Of a DNA stretch of 64,000 bases, positions 31,379-42,968 are shown piece by piece. The DNA is from Adiantum capillus-veneris. Lineage: Eukaryota > Streptophyta > Polypodiopsida > Polypodiales > Pteridaceae. Location of the stretch: assembly GCA_014529385.2 (NCBI GenBank), contig CM043971.1, forward strand, positions 52,549,209 to 52,613,208, in the 5' to 3' direction. A program made the translations under genes and the position numbers. The first letter of the stretch is position 1; every line of letters begins with the position of its first letter. Under the pieces are notes generated by a model, which saw only the letters and a list, made by a program, of their open reading frames with translations, did not search any database and was not told the DNA's origin.

Positions 31379-32779
31379 ATGGCTGACAATAATCAAGAGA
31401 GTAGAACGAACATTGATAACTTTGATTTTTCACATGAAGGTGCTAATGATGATGCTCCCATGTTTATCAATTGTCTTGTTTCTACGCTGCAACAACTTCA
31501 TAGTTATGGGATTCTTCCAACTCCCCCAAAAGAGAGAGCACCTGAGAAGTCTCTTCGAGAGATTTCCAAGAGAGGGCTCTCTACGGTGAGAGTAGAGGAG
31601 AAACCATACGAAGCGCTTAAACGTTTACTAGCGGGCTTACCTCCATCCAAGAAGAGAGGTGAAGTCTCTACTATAGAGCCTTCACCAAGGGAAGGAGAAA
31701 GAAGTGAGTCTCCCAATACTTCCGAAGATGTGGCTCCAAGAAGATGGCAGCCTCAACAATCTCCAACTCCCCCCAAGAGGGAAAGATTGCTGCAAAGTCC
31801 TCCTTCTCATTATCACAAAAAGGAAGAGAGGTATCAAAAGAAGGAAAAGGAGAGAAAGAGGTCACCCTCTTCTCCATCTTCATCACCTTCCTCATATTCC
31901 AATGAAGGTAGCGGCTCTTCTCTCAAAGAGCCCAAAAGGAAAGGCCATCGCAAGTCCTATCCGGTATGGAGAAGGTCCAAGAAGCTGAAGAAGTTCAAGG
32001 AGGGAGGAAAGGACACCACTTTCCTTACCTATGATGGCACCTTTGGTGCTATGGACAAGATGTTTGCCTTCATCCAACAGTTTGATGTGGACTTTGGTGA
32101 AGAGGGCTTCATGGAGTCCTCTAAACTGCGTCAGGTATCTATGCATTTCCAGAGCTCCTCTCGTCAATGGTGGGCTAGCCTACGAGCCCAAAGGAAAGCT
32201 CCAAGGACATGGAAGGCTTTAAGAGCCCCCATCATGAAACAATTTCTGGCAAGCAACACTAAAGACAATGTCCTCATGGAATGGAAGAGCTTGAAACTCT
32301 CTCCCTACGAGTCTATCCAAAAGTATGTAAATAAGTTTTGGGGTTTACTTCTCAAAGCCACTGTCTACAAAAAGATAGGCTTTGAGGAGCAAAAGCAACA
32401 ATTTTGTGTGGGTCTTTCTGAAGAGATGACCGAGTATATTAACTCACAAAGGCCTAATACCATATCGGCGGTCATACACCATACTATGGTCGCCTCTCAA
32501 ATCAATTTCCAACAAGGGGTTAAGATAAACTCTAAGCCCATGGAAGTGAAGGATCAAAATGAGCCTAGAGGGAGGAATAATGCTCAAACTTCCTCCAAAG
32601 GTAACTCTAGCAACACTGATAACAAAGCTAAGGAGAAAGGAGTCTACAAAGGTAAGAATAGACTCTCTCCAATAGAGCTAGAGTGTTATCATAATGATAA
32701 CAAATGCTACAAGTGTGGACAGCAAGGGCATGTCTATCGTGCTTGTCCCCAAAGAAATGCGCGCAATGAGCCGCCTTGA
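31379..32779 (+). CDS. gag: Gypsy Gag polyprotein
   Basis: Open frame of 480 codons from 31337. The ATG at 31379 (MADNNQESRTN) is the more likely start because it has a good context (aacATGGCT), giving 466 aa. The N-terminal half is charged and serine-rich (KKEERYQKKEKERKRSPSSP). The retrotransposon gag domain follows at about residues 225-375 (ESSKLRQVSMHFQSSSRQWW, LRAPIMKQFLASNT, YVNKFWGLL). Near the C-terminus is a CCHC knuckle, CYKCGQQGHVYRACP, the nucleic-acid binding motif that packages RNA. The frame ends at a stop just past the knuckle, and no protease is fused. It is the only intact reading frame of the element. Confidence 0.85.
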   Translation: MADNNQESRTNIDNFDFSHEGANDDAPMFINCLVSTLQQLHSYGILPTPPKERAPEKSLREISKRGLSTVRVEEKPYEALKRLLAGLPPSKKRGEVSTIEPSPREGERSESPNTSEDVAPRRWQPQQSPTPPKRERLLQSPPSHYHKKEERYQKKEKERKRSPSSPSSSPSSYSNEGSGSSLKEPKRKGHRKSYPVWRRSKKLKKFKEGGKDTTFLTYDGTFGAMDKMFAFIQQFDVDFGEEGFMESSKLRQVSMHFQSSSRQWWASLRAQRKAPRTWKALRAPIMKQFLASNTKDNVLMEWKSLKLSPYESIQKYVNKFWGLLLKATVYKKIGFEEQKQQFCVGLSEEMTEYINSQRPNTISAVIHHTMVASQINFQQGVKINSKPMEVKDQNEPRGRNNAQTSSKGNSSNTDNKAKEKGVYKGKNRLSPIELECYHNDNKCYKCGQQGHVYRACPQRNARNEPP

Positions 32780-32999
32780 CTTTCTATGCTGGAAACTCCA
32801 AAAGAGGATGCTCATGGCAAAAGGATTTTGTTTTTCCTATTCTAGGAGATATGTACATACATGTTTATGAGTCGGGTAGCATCCTATCCCTTGTAAATAT
32901 GCATGATTTTCACAAGTTAATGAAAATCTATATTTTCATATACATGATTTTTGTTAGAAAGTCTGTAAATGAATTTAATGTTTCAACCAGTAACAATAA

Positions 33000-34400
33000 A
33001 AAAGATGGGAATCAAGAGGAATTAGAGTTGTCTAAATTCCTAAATGGATTCCAAAATGTTTTTATTGATGATACCCCCATGAGCTATCTCCACAATGAGG
33101 GGACAATGACCATGCAATGAAACTTTCACCACGAAGCTCACTGCCTAATAAGCCTCCTTATTGAGCTTTATAAGCTCCACAAGAGGAGTTCAAAAGGCAA
33201 TAGCATGAATTGATAAGTTTCAAGAGAGATTAGGCTTTCTTCTAACCAAAAGAAAAGTGAATTTTTCAAGAGATTCAATAATTAGGTCACATTATCTCTA
33301 AAGGTGGTATTTGTATGGATCCACAAAAAGTAGAGGTAATAAAAAGATGGCTTAATCCAAGGAGTCTACATGATTTGTGAAGCTCTAAAGGTATGAGTGC
33401 ATAATAGAGATGCTTCATAGGAAAAATTCATGCTTATAGCAGGTCCAATACATGACTTAACAAAAAAGAACGTTAAGTATACATGGACTGCAAAGAGAGA
33501 AAAATACTTTTGAAAAGCTCAAAGAGAAAATTATCTCTCAACTTATGCTTACACTACGGGATCTCTCAAAGCTATTTGAGGTCCAATGTAATGCTTGGAT
33601 GCATGCCTTCAAGCAAACATTTGCTTCAAGAAGGGAATACCATAGAATACAAGATTCAAAGACTCAAATCCAATGAACGAATGTTGTCCATATACAAAAG
33701 GAACTACGAGTTGTTTTACATGCGGTTGACACATGGAAGTACCTCTTGCGGACACTATCCATGATACAAACCAAGCTCTCCAACAATCAAATGAGGTGGG
33801 CAAATTTCTTTTTGCAATTTAAATTTTACATTGCTCACATTGCGGGCAAGCACAATCATGTAGCCGATGCACTTTCCCAATGGCCAATGGTAAATAGGGT
33901 ATCAATAGCAACTTACAATGAACTATGTTTTATGATAGTTAAATATGCTTCTAACCCAGGCTTAGGGATATGATAATAGCCTTTACAAATGGAATAAAAA
34001 GAACCACTCACGTTAGAGGATGGTTATCTTCCATACCTCAATAGGCTATATCTTACTCACTTCCCATACTCCTTCCATATGCGGGGCAAAGAGGAATTCA
34101 AATTTACTCTGCTAGGAGTAAAAGCATACTTGTATTGGCTTACCAAGAAATGAGAACATACAAGAGCATGTTTCAAAATGTATGGTATACCAAAAGATGA
34201 AGTATGATAGAAGGACCATGGATTGCCAACATCTAATTGTGTCAGATAGAAATCCTACCATGACCACTAATTTCTGATAGAGTCTCTATCAGAAGTAGAG
34301 TAACCCTCTTATGTCAGCCTACTATTCCAACGGATGGCCAAAAAGGAAAATCACAAAACTAATGATCCTTGATCTACTAAAAGCTTGTGATTCGAAATAG
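33000..34400 (+). pseudogene. pol: Gypsy Pol remnants
   Basis: Order is RT, RNase H, integrase, which places the element in Ty3/Gypsy. At 33275-33370 is LGHIISKGGICMDPQKVEVI followed by KRW, the end of Gypsy RT. At 33745-33890 are NNQMRWANFFLQFKF and GKHNHVADALSQWP, the end of RNase H. At 34225-34345 are SDRNPT and then NGWPK, a decayed integrase core end. Stops and frame changes are dense, and the RT catalytic box was not found. Sequence 34400-35490 has no recognisable domain. Confidence 0.75.
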
Positions 34401-35492
34401 ATCAATGCTCAAAATGGGATAAGTACTTAGCGTAACAACAGTATGTCTCTAATAACATGAACATGCTTTTAAGGGGGAAGTACCTTTCGAGGCTAATGAC
34501 GGAAGATCCAAAAGTCCCTTGTAGCTTAAGGTACCTGGGAAGATCTTCATTGCAAAGGAGTATAGCCGAGATCAAAACGAATCTTTTTAGAAGATTAAAC
34601 GGGCTATATCCATCTATTAGCTAGGCAAAAGAGGCTCCATTAGGCACAAAAGAGCCTTATCCTTTAATGAAAAAGAAAAAAAATTGGGTCTTACTAAACT
34701 TCCCCAAGGCTCATCTAAGGAAAATTACACACAAGAATCCTACGGGCCATTAAAGGTATTACGCTCGGTTAGCACAAAGATACTATGGCCCCTTCTAAAT
34801 TTTCAAGCCCATCCATCAGATGGATTAACAATTAAAGGTGCCCAACTACTGGCTCATATATATCATTTTTCATGAGAGCCTATTGGAGCGCCTTATTAAG
34901 GAGAGCCACCAATAGGGTCTATAAATGAAGACCCACCAGAGATCGAGGATGAAGCAAACGAGCTCCAACCCAAGTTCATCCTTTGACAAGAACACAAGGT
35001 ATTAAGAAATGGTAAGATTACTAACAGCATCTTATTTAAGTTAAGAATTATCCTTTCAAAGATGCTGAATGCATGCAAAGAACATAGCTTAAGGATAATA
35101 TGAACCTTGTTAATGATGCTTACAATGACACAGAAGAGTAAGCAAATGTAAAAGAAATGCATTTTAAATGATCCATGTTTTTGTCTTATAAAACTCTCTT
35201 TTTATGTTTTGTGCATAAATTTTAAGAAGTATGCATACTTAGGATCATGTTTGTGGTGACTACGTCTCCCAAACACCAAGTAGAACTTGTCACTCTACTT
35301 TGGAAGTATGATATGGACTAAAAAGAGCAGACATGCTTGCGGCAGACAATGTCTCTCAAGCACAAAGTGGATTAGTCATCTACTCTGGAATGATGTCGTA
35401 GGGTAAAAATGGATCCTCTACCCACTAAGACCAATGGACTAATGGGTGAGACTTTACCATCTCTACCTCATAGTCGAGGACGACTATGATTT

Positions 35493-35506
35493 CAAGAGAG
35501 AGGTAA
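35493..35506 (+). promoter_or_regulatory. Gypsy polypurine tract
   Basis: CAAGAGAGAGGTAA directly before TGTCA of the right LTR, the expected plus-strand primer. Confidence 0.75.
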
Positions 35507-36076
35507 TGTCATAAAAATTAATACCTAACCAACCCAAATGATTTTCTCATATTAAACTGATCACTTAATGTGGGAGAATACACGTGAACAAGGGTTAAGA
35601 TATAGAAATGTGCTTATAGATCTATCTCAACATGGGGCCAATGATAAAGGGGCCCAAATGAGAGATGGTCTATCAAAGAGCAAGGTTAACCAATGGAGCA
35701 TAAGACCTTAGGGTTAGCTTCATTGAAGACCTCCAATAATGTGTGTAAAAGTCCTTTGACCTTAGGTAAACTAGGGTTGAGCTTGAGGTGGGAACCCAAC
35801 CCAGCTCGAGGTGCATGTCCTGCTTGTCATGCTTGATGACTAAGGTGCTTGAGGTGCTTGAGATGCTTGAGATGCTTGAAATTCTTGAGATGCTAGAGCT
35901 GTATTTGAGGTGAGAACCCAGTCTAAGCTTAAAGTTCTTAAGGGCTAAGCTTGTGGTGGGAACTGGGCCTATGCATGACGGGTTGAGGTGTCAAAAAGTC
36001 AAATATTCAATCCCTACAAGGAGGGGGCGAGCCCTACATGAGGGGGGATGGCCCTACATGAGGGGGTATGATAGAG

Positions 36077-36174
<98 letters not shown>

Positions 36175-37262
36175 CACACACAAGGCATGCATGGTACAAA
36201 GATAGCTAAAGGGACACTTGTCAAGTTCCTCCTCATGTTGCCCTCATGGTGTGCCTGAAGCCTATTGGTTGGTCACCCAAGGGGTCCAATGATAATTTAG
36301 GAGATTTAATTAATTGATTTTGCATTTATCAAGTCCTCTCTCTCAAAGGGGAAAGGGGGACACTTGTCCTAAGGCTACCCTTGGTGCTTGTAATGCCTCT
36401 TGCTTGTGATTGGCTAGGCCTGGAGGGGTCCAATGAGCTTCAAGCATGAGCTACAAGGGGGGGTCAACCCAAGAAAGCTAGGGGGTTGCTTAGGGGGTAT
36501 ACTCACCCACACACACTCACAAAAACTCTCATTGTGTGCTAGGCAAGGTGAAAGAGGTCCATCTCCTTCTCCAAGCTCCTTGAGAAGTTGAGAGCCTACA
36601 CCAACACTCTTGGCTATGGAATGCAAATCCAACCAAGAGCTATGCTTCAATGCTTAAGCTTTCCATATTCTCCATATTCATTACTATGCTATTATGTATG
36701 CTAAGCAAGAAGAGTGATGATAAGTGAGGAATTATTTCTTTCTCCTATGGAATACTTCTTCTTCCTCTTCCCTACCCTCATTCCCTGCTAGCTCTCTCCA
36801 CCTTCGAAGGTGTTTGAGGTCTTGGGACTGAGGCTTGGGATAGTTAATGCTTTCTACAAAGTGCATGTTATTCTTATTGCAAGAAGGCTAATGGTTTATT
36901 GCAAGTAGGTTAGCTAATTAATGCAAGTAGATTAATTGTATTGCAAGGTAGAGTAATTGTTGCTTTAGGCACAAGTTGATGCATAAAAGTATACATCTTC
37001 ATGCACTCAAATGATTTAGGGAACACAAAGACTAATGATGTTCACAAGTTCTTGATTGTTTTCAAGCTAAGATTGATTGTTGATATTATGCAAAAGCTTG
37101 ATGTATGAAGCTTCCATCTCCATACTACCGAAGAGGTCTCAAGGAACACAAAGATGGTATTGTACCAAGTCTCTCTTAATGAGAGAATTTATAATACAAA
37201 TGCCTTTTGGAGGGGGGACCGGCTCCACATAAATCTGGTCCTCAATTGTTGTCATGTTCTCT

Positions 37263-37325
<63 letters not shown>

Positions 37326-37411
37326 CAAAAGTATTGCTCATGCCTAGTTAAATAAGTGTTATGATTAAGTTTCTACTACCAATTAAGTTCACCCTCTATG
37401 CTCTCAAAGTT
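35507..37411 (+). repeat. Gypsy right LTR, 3'-truncated
   Basis: Matches 29089-30905 and stops at CTCTCAAAGTT. The last 59 bp of the left LTR have no counterpart. Its CA tract (36079-36182) is about 52 units long against about 20 in the left LTR, and its CT tract (37267-37323) is longer too. Confidence 0.9.
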
Positions 37412-38195
37412 TTCCGACCACTTTTCGACTGCCGTCCGGCCATAATATTACGGCTAGGGAAAAAAAAGTAAGATCTCCCGGTTGGGACGGACTTACTGTG
37501 GAATTTTTTCTCACCTTTTGGGATGATCTTAAATAGACCTTGCTTTTCATGTTAAATGTGGCATGGGAGAATCAGGATCTACCAATTTCATGGAAAGAGG
37601 GCTTACTTAAATTGTTTCCCAAGCAAGCGCTTTACGAGCAGTTCTATCATTGGCTGCCCATAATTTTGTTGCCGGTGGCCGATAGTCAATGGCCGGTGGT
37701 CGAAAGTCAATGGCCGGTGGCCGGTAGCCAAATTCAATGGCGGTGGCCGAATTCAAAAGCGGACTTGTCTTCTCAAGGGAGGCCACACATGGGCGGATTG
37801 GAGGATCCGATTTGGACTTATTCACACAAGGGTGGCTACACATGGCTGCCTCTCATAAGTGAGGGCAGCCCTTTTGGCCTATAAAAGGAGGACATTTCTA
37901 CACACATTTCATAGTGTGAAGTTGATGCAACAAGGTGAGTGTGAGGTGGTGAGAGTGAAGCAAGGCGGGAGCTCCATTAAGGGTATAATCCCTTTGTAAA
38001 CTACTTCTTGTTTTCAAGTACTAAAGCTATTGAGTGGCTGCTTTCCCGTAGACGTAGCCCACATTGGGTGAACCACGTATATCGTGTGTACTCTCTCTCT
38101 CTCTCTATACTCTATAATCTCGTGTATGTAAATCTGTCTCTCTCCATTAAGTAATCCACTCAATTATCTATTTAGCTACGTCTTATTTCCTAACA
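37411..38195 (+). repeat. Copia left LTR, rearranged
   Basis: 37411-37470 is the reverse complement of right-LTR sequence around 42337-42418 (two or more mismatches plus a small deletion). 37671-38195 is collinear with about 42425-42968. Both LTRs carry a GC-rich minisatellite of GGCCGGTGGCCG words and a CT tract. The first 120 or so bases of the LTR are missing on the left. Confidence 0.75.
37471..37670 (+). pseudogene. LINE reverse-transcriptase N-terminal piece, inverted
   Basis: The plus-strand frame reads SPGWDGLTVEFFLTFWDDLK, one stop, then LPISWKEGLLKLFPK and HWLPIILL. This is the block -kSPG-DGlt-eFf--fWd ... lp--W--g-l--ipK ... -RPI-Ll that opens non-LTR reverse transcriptases. It continues exactly from the AGATCT at which the minus-strand LINE at 42969 is cut, but is now in the opposite orientation. 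Confidence 0.7.
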
Positions 38196-38197
38196 AC

Positions 38198-38210
38198 TGG
38201 TATTAGAGCA
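38198..38210 (+). promoter_or_regulatory. Copia primer-binding site
   Basis: TGGTATTAGAGCA, two bases after the left LTR. One mismatch to the usual initiator-tRNA complement TGGTATCAGAGC (C to T). Confidence 0.85.
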
Positions 38211-38268
38211 AGGTTTGCTCGTAGCTAAGTTATCTCAAGGAAAGGATTTCTTGAATTGAGGGGGAGTT

Positions 38269-41200
38269 ATGGCGGAGGATGGGAAGCTCAAGATTGAGAA
38301 GTTCAACGGCAAAAACTACCAACATTGGAAGATGCAGATTGAAGACTATGTCTACCAGAAGGACCTCTATTTGCCACTAGGTAGTCTTGCAAAGAATCCC
38401 GCAACGATAGCAGATGAAGAATGGATTGTCCTTGATCGAAAGGCACTAGGAACAATCCGATTAAGCTTGGCATCAACGGTGGCCTTCAATGTTTCGGAGA
38501 TGAAGACCACGGAGGGCTTGATGAAGTCACTTGACGACTTCTACGAGAAACCATCGGCATCCAATAAGGTATTTCTTATGAAGTGCTTGTTCAATCTAAA
38601 GATGGCAGAGAATGGTTCAGTTGCATAACACCTAAATGACTTTAACACAAACATAAGTCAACTTCGATCGGTGAAAATCAATTTCGATGACGAAGTGCGA
38701 GCTCTCCTCATACTATCATCTCTACCGGATAGTTGGGACAGCCTTGTGATGGCTGTAAGTAATTCTATTTCTGACACAAATACTCTTAAGTTTGATGATG
38801 TTGTGGGTGTTCTCCTAAGCGAGGAAATACGAAGGAGAAGCACACGAGAATCATCAAGTGCTGCACTGTCAGTGGAAACAAGAGGAAGGCCTAAGGAGAG
38901 GTTCAAAAACCAAAAGGGTCGTGATCGCTCAAGGCGGAGCAAGTCACGCACAAAGTCAGTTCTTGAATGTTGGAACTGCGGCAAGAAGGGCCATGTCAAG
39001 AAGGATTGCTGGTCCAACAAGAAGAAGGAGACAGAGTCTCAAGACAACAAGCCAACATCGGAGGCCAATGTGGCAGGTAAAGTAGAGCAAGATGCTCTAA
39101 TTCTCTCATTAGACAATGTGTCTAATTCCTGGATAGTAGATTTCGGGGCTTCATTCCATGCGACACCACACAAGAAACATTTCCAAGACTACACCAAAGG
39201 TAATTTTGGGTATGTATACTTGGGAGATGATGAAGCTTGTGAGATTTTCGGCAAAGGTAGAGTTTCTGTCAAAACTGCTAACGAAAATGAATGGAAGCTT
39301 AAAGATGTTAGGCATGTTCCTTCTTTTCGGAAAAATTTGATCTCTACAGGACAATTGGACGATGAAGGTCACAACATTGCATTCGGAAACAAACGGTGGA
39401 AGATCTCAAAAGGATCTTTGGTGGTTGCCAAGGGAGAAAAGGTTGGTACACTTTACTTGTGTACTATTAGCATGCAACCTTCAGCTTGTGTAGCAACTAC
39501 AGAAGTTGATAGTGTGGTGTGGCACTATCGGCTTGGGCATATGAGTGCCAAAGGAATGCAAATCCTTCAAACAAAGAAGCTTCTACCAGGTTTGAAAGAA
39601 GTGGACTTAGAGTTCTGTGAAGATTGTGTTTATGGTAAACAAAAGAGGATAAAATTTCAAAAATCAGGAAATGAAAGAAAAAATAAAAAACTTGAGTTGG
39701 TTCATTGTGATGTTTGGGGTCCTGCAAGTACACCATCACTCGGTGGCTCATTATTGTACTATGTAATATTCATAGACGATGCGAGTAGAAAAACATGGGT
39801 TTATGTCATGAAGAATAAATCAGATGTATTTTCCATATTTCAAAGGTAGAAAGCCTTTGTGGAGAATGAAACAAGTACCAAGGTGAAATGCCTCAGATCC
39901 GAGAATGGAGGCGAATATTGCAACCAAGCTTTTGAAAGCTTTTGTGCTAGCAATGGCATTCAGAGGCAAAGGACAACCCCAAGGACACCTCAACAAAATG
40001 GAATTTCGGAAAGGATGAAGAGGACAATCATGGAGCGAGCACGAAGCATGCGGCTACATGCAGGCCTACCGCTTAAGCTTTGGGCGGAAGCTATAAGTAC
40101 ATCTGTGTACTTAATCAATCGGTCACCCTCAACGGAATTGGATGGGGGAGTTCCAGACGAGGCATGGATAGGTAAACCGGTGAATTATGCATTTCTCAAA
40201 GTGTTTGGGTGTGAGGCTTTCATGCACATAGATAGTAGTCTAAGATCAAAGCTAGATGCAAAATCCAAAAAGTGTTTCTTCATTGGCTATGGAGAAGGTG
40301 ACTTTGGGTATCGCCTATGGAATCCTGAAGATGGTAAGATCTTAAGGAGTAGGGATGTAATTTTTAACAAACAAAATATGTACAAAGATTACTTGGAAAG
40401 AAAACAAACAAAAGAAACAGGTGATGAGTACATGGAGCTTGAGGACGGTGAAAACTCAAGGACTGTAAACGGTGACAATGTGCAACAACGTCAACCAAAT
40501 GAGGAGCCTCAACCTATTCCCCGAAGATCTACAAGAGCAAGTAGACCTCCAGAAAGGTTTGTTCCTTCCTTCAACCATCTCTTGATCTCAGATTCTGGAG
40601 AGCCGGAATCATACGAAGAAGCTATGCAACATAAATCCAAAGAAGAATGGACGAAGAGCATGCAAGTGGAGATGGACTCACTACATCGCAACCAAACATG
40701 GGAGTTGACTGAGTTGCCTAAAGGTAAGCGGGAACTTCAAAACAAATGGGTGTACAAGGTGAAGGAAGAATAAGGTGTGAAGAAAAGGTACAAGTCTAGG
40801 CTTGTGGTAAAAGGGTTTTCTCAAAAGAAAGGTATTGACTTCAATGAAATATTTTCTCCTGTTGTAAAAATAAACTCAATTAGGCTTGTATTAAGCCTTG
40901 TGGATGCTCATGATCTAAATCTCGAGCAAATGGATGTAAATATGGCATTCCCTCACGGTGACTTAGAGGAGGAAATCTACATGCTTCAACCAAAGGGGTA
41001 TGAAGTAAAAGGTAAGGAGAAAATGGTTTGCAGATTAAAGAAGAGCTTGTATGGTTTAAAGAAAGCATCAAGACAATGGTACTTGAAGTTTGATCGATGG
41101 ATGTTGGATCATGGATTCACAAGATGCAACTCGGATCACTGCGTCTACACAAAGAATTTGGGAGATGGGAAATTCATCATCCTAATGTTGTATGTTGATG

Positions 41201-42153
41201 ACATGTTGATTGCAAGTGCTAACATGCATGACATCAAAGACCTAAAAGAGGAGCTGTCTAAATATTTTTCAATGAAAGATTTAGGTGCTGCAAAGAGGAT
41301 ACTTGGTATGAAAATATCAAGGGATAGGACGAAGAAGACAATAAAGTTATCTCAAGAAGATTACATCAAGAAGGTACTAGAAAGGTTTGCAATGCAAAAT
41401 GCAAAACCAGTTTCTACACCTTTGGCTGGTCATTTTAAACTAACGAAGGATATGTGTCCAAAGACACAAGAGGAGATAGTCTATATGTCTAAAGTTCCAT
41501 ATGCTGCAGCGGTAGGTTCTCTAATGTATGCTATGGTCTGGACAAGGCCAAACATTGCACATGCAGTGGGAGTTGTGAGTAGTTTCATGGACAACCCAGG
41601 TAAAGAGCATTGGCAAGCTGTGAAGTGGATACTTAGGTATCTAAAAGGGACAACAACAAATGCTTTGTATTTTGGAGGAACTGATATTTTTCTAGAAGGG
41701 TATGCTGATGCAGATATGGCAGGTGACAAAAATACTCGAAGGAGCACTACTGGCTATGTGTTCACGGTTGGAGGCACAACAGTAAGTTGGGCTTCAAAGC
41801 TGCAGAAAGTGGTTTCACTTTCTACAACAGAAGTAGAGTATGTAGCAATGACGGAGGCAAGCAAAGAAATTTTGTGGCTTCATAGATTCTTAGAAGAGCT
41901 TGGATTCAAACAAGACAATTGTGTCTTGTACAGTGATAGCCAAAGTGCTATCGATATTGCAAAGAACTCAGTCTTTCATTCAAGGACGAAGCACATTGAG
42001 GGGAGATATCACTTCATACGCACTCTTTTGGAAGAGGGACAACTAAATCTAGGAAAGGTGCATACAAGTGAAAATCCTGCAGACATGTTTACAAAGGTGG
42101 TCAACAAGGAGAAGTTGAGCTTTTGCTCATCTTCAATCGGCATTCAAGGATAA
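38269..42153 (+). pseudogene. Copia gag-pol polyprotein with three stops
   Basis: A single frame throughout, broken at 38626 (TAA), 39847 (TAG) and 40771 (TAA). Domains in order follow. Gag starts MAEDGKLKIEKFNGKNYQHW and has the CCHC knuckle CWNCGKKGHVKKDCW. Protease has IVDFGASFHATP, where the family has DSGAS, so the active-site serine is Phe. The zinc-binding pre-integrase block is WHYRLGHMSAKG ... CEDCVYGKQ. The integrase core has HCDVWGP, FIDDAS and PQQNGISE. Reverse transcriptase has MDVNMAFPHG and LYVDDMLIAS. RNase H has GYADADMAGD and LSTTEVEYVAM. All three stops can be explained by one C-to-T or G-to-A change. The frame is otherwise clean, so inactivation is recent. Confidence 0.9.
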
Positions 42154-42201
42154 GAAGCCAGATGGAAAGCAGTCACAGGTTTGGTTTGGAGATCAGTCTC
42201 C

Positions 42202-42212
42202 AAGTGGGAGAT
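42202..42212 (+). promoter_or_regulatory. Copia polypurine tract
   Basis: AAGTGGGAGAT directly before TGTTA of the right LTR. Confidence 0.8.
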
Positions 42213-42968
42213 TGTTAAGTATGGAGCCTGATTTACCCTTGTAATTTTCTGTGGTAAAAGCGCACATTTGTAAGGCCCCCATTATGAGGAGAAGCCATCG
42301 TGCATGAAGGAAAATCACTTGCCGGAAACCAAAATTTTACTTTTTTTCCCCCTCGCCGGAATATTCCATTTTGTCGGAATATTATGGCCGGACGGCGGCC
42401 GAAAAGTGGTCGGAAAACAATCGTCGGTTGGTCGGTGGCCGGTAGTCAATGGCCGGTGGCCGGTGGCCGGTAGCCGAATTCAATGGCCGGTAGCCGAATT
42501 CAATGGCCGGTGGCCGAATTCAAAAGCGGACTTGTCTTCTCAAGGGAGGCCACACATGGGCGGATTGGAGGGTCCGATTTGGACTTATTCACACAAGGGC
42601 GGCTACACATGGCTGCCTCTCATAAGAGAGGGCAACCCTTTTGGCCTATAAAAGGAGGCCATTTCTACACACATTTCATAGTGTGAAGTGGATGCAACAA
42701 GGTGAGTGTGAGGTGGTGAGAGTGAAGCAAGGCGGGAGCTCCATTAAGGGTATAATCCCTTTGTAAACTACTTCTTGTTTTCAAGTACTAAAGCCATTGA
42801 GTGGCTACTTTCCCGTGGACGTAGCCCACATTGGGTGAACCACGTATATCGTGTGTACTCTCTCTCTCTCTCTCTCTCTCTACTCTATAATCTCGTGTAT
42901 GTAAATCTGTCTCTCTCCATTAAGTAATCCACTCAATTATCTATTTAGCTACGTCTTATTTCCTAACA
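42213..42968 (+). repeat. Copia right LTR
   Basis: Complete, TGTTAAGTATGG to CCTAACA. Contains the promoter-like TATAAAAGG at about 42648, which fits an LTR TATA box; the left LTR has the same word at about 37880. CT tract at 42859-42882. Confidence 0.9.

Larger units (their letters stand above)
29089..37411 (+). mobile_element. Ty3/Gypsy-type LTR retrotransposon
   Basis: Left LTR 29089-30964 (TGTCA...TTACA, 1876 bp), internal region 30965-35506, right LTR 35507-37411. The right LTR lacks its last 59 bp, where it meets an inverted Copia/LINE segment. The primer site (TGGTATCAGAGC) directly follows the left LTR and a purine tract (AAGAGAGAGG) precedes the right LTR. Gag is intact; pol is a wreck. 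LTR halves differ in age: the first 550 bp differ at about 20 sites, the next 1080 bp at about four. The element sits in a minus-strand LINE. The base pattern AACGA precedes it, but no matching duplication remains on the right. Confidence 0.9.
37411..42968 (+). mobile_element. Ty1/Copia LTR retrotransposon
   Basis: Right LTR 42213-42968 (TGTTA...TAACA, 756 bp). Left LTR 37411-38195, rearranged: its first part is present only inverted (37411-37470), the stretch 37471-37670 is LINE, and collinear LTR starts near 37671. Primer site TGGTATTAGAGC at 38198, polypurine tract AAGTGGGAGA at 42202. One long gag-pol frame 38269-42153 has three stops. The order integrase before RT marks it as Copia. The right flank AGATC (42969-42973) is also found where the inverted LINE piece meets the LTR (37471), the expected 5-bp target duplication. 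Confidence 0.9.

Noticed and set aside
38658..39020. Minus-strand frames inside the Copia polyprotein (also 39151-39372, 39497-39751, 40880-41071, 41481-41747)
   Set aside because: Shadows of the sense gag-pol frame.
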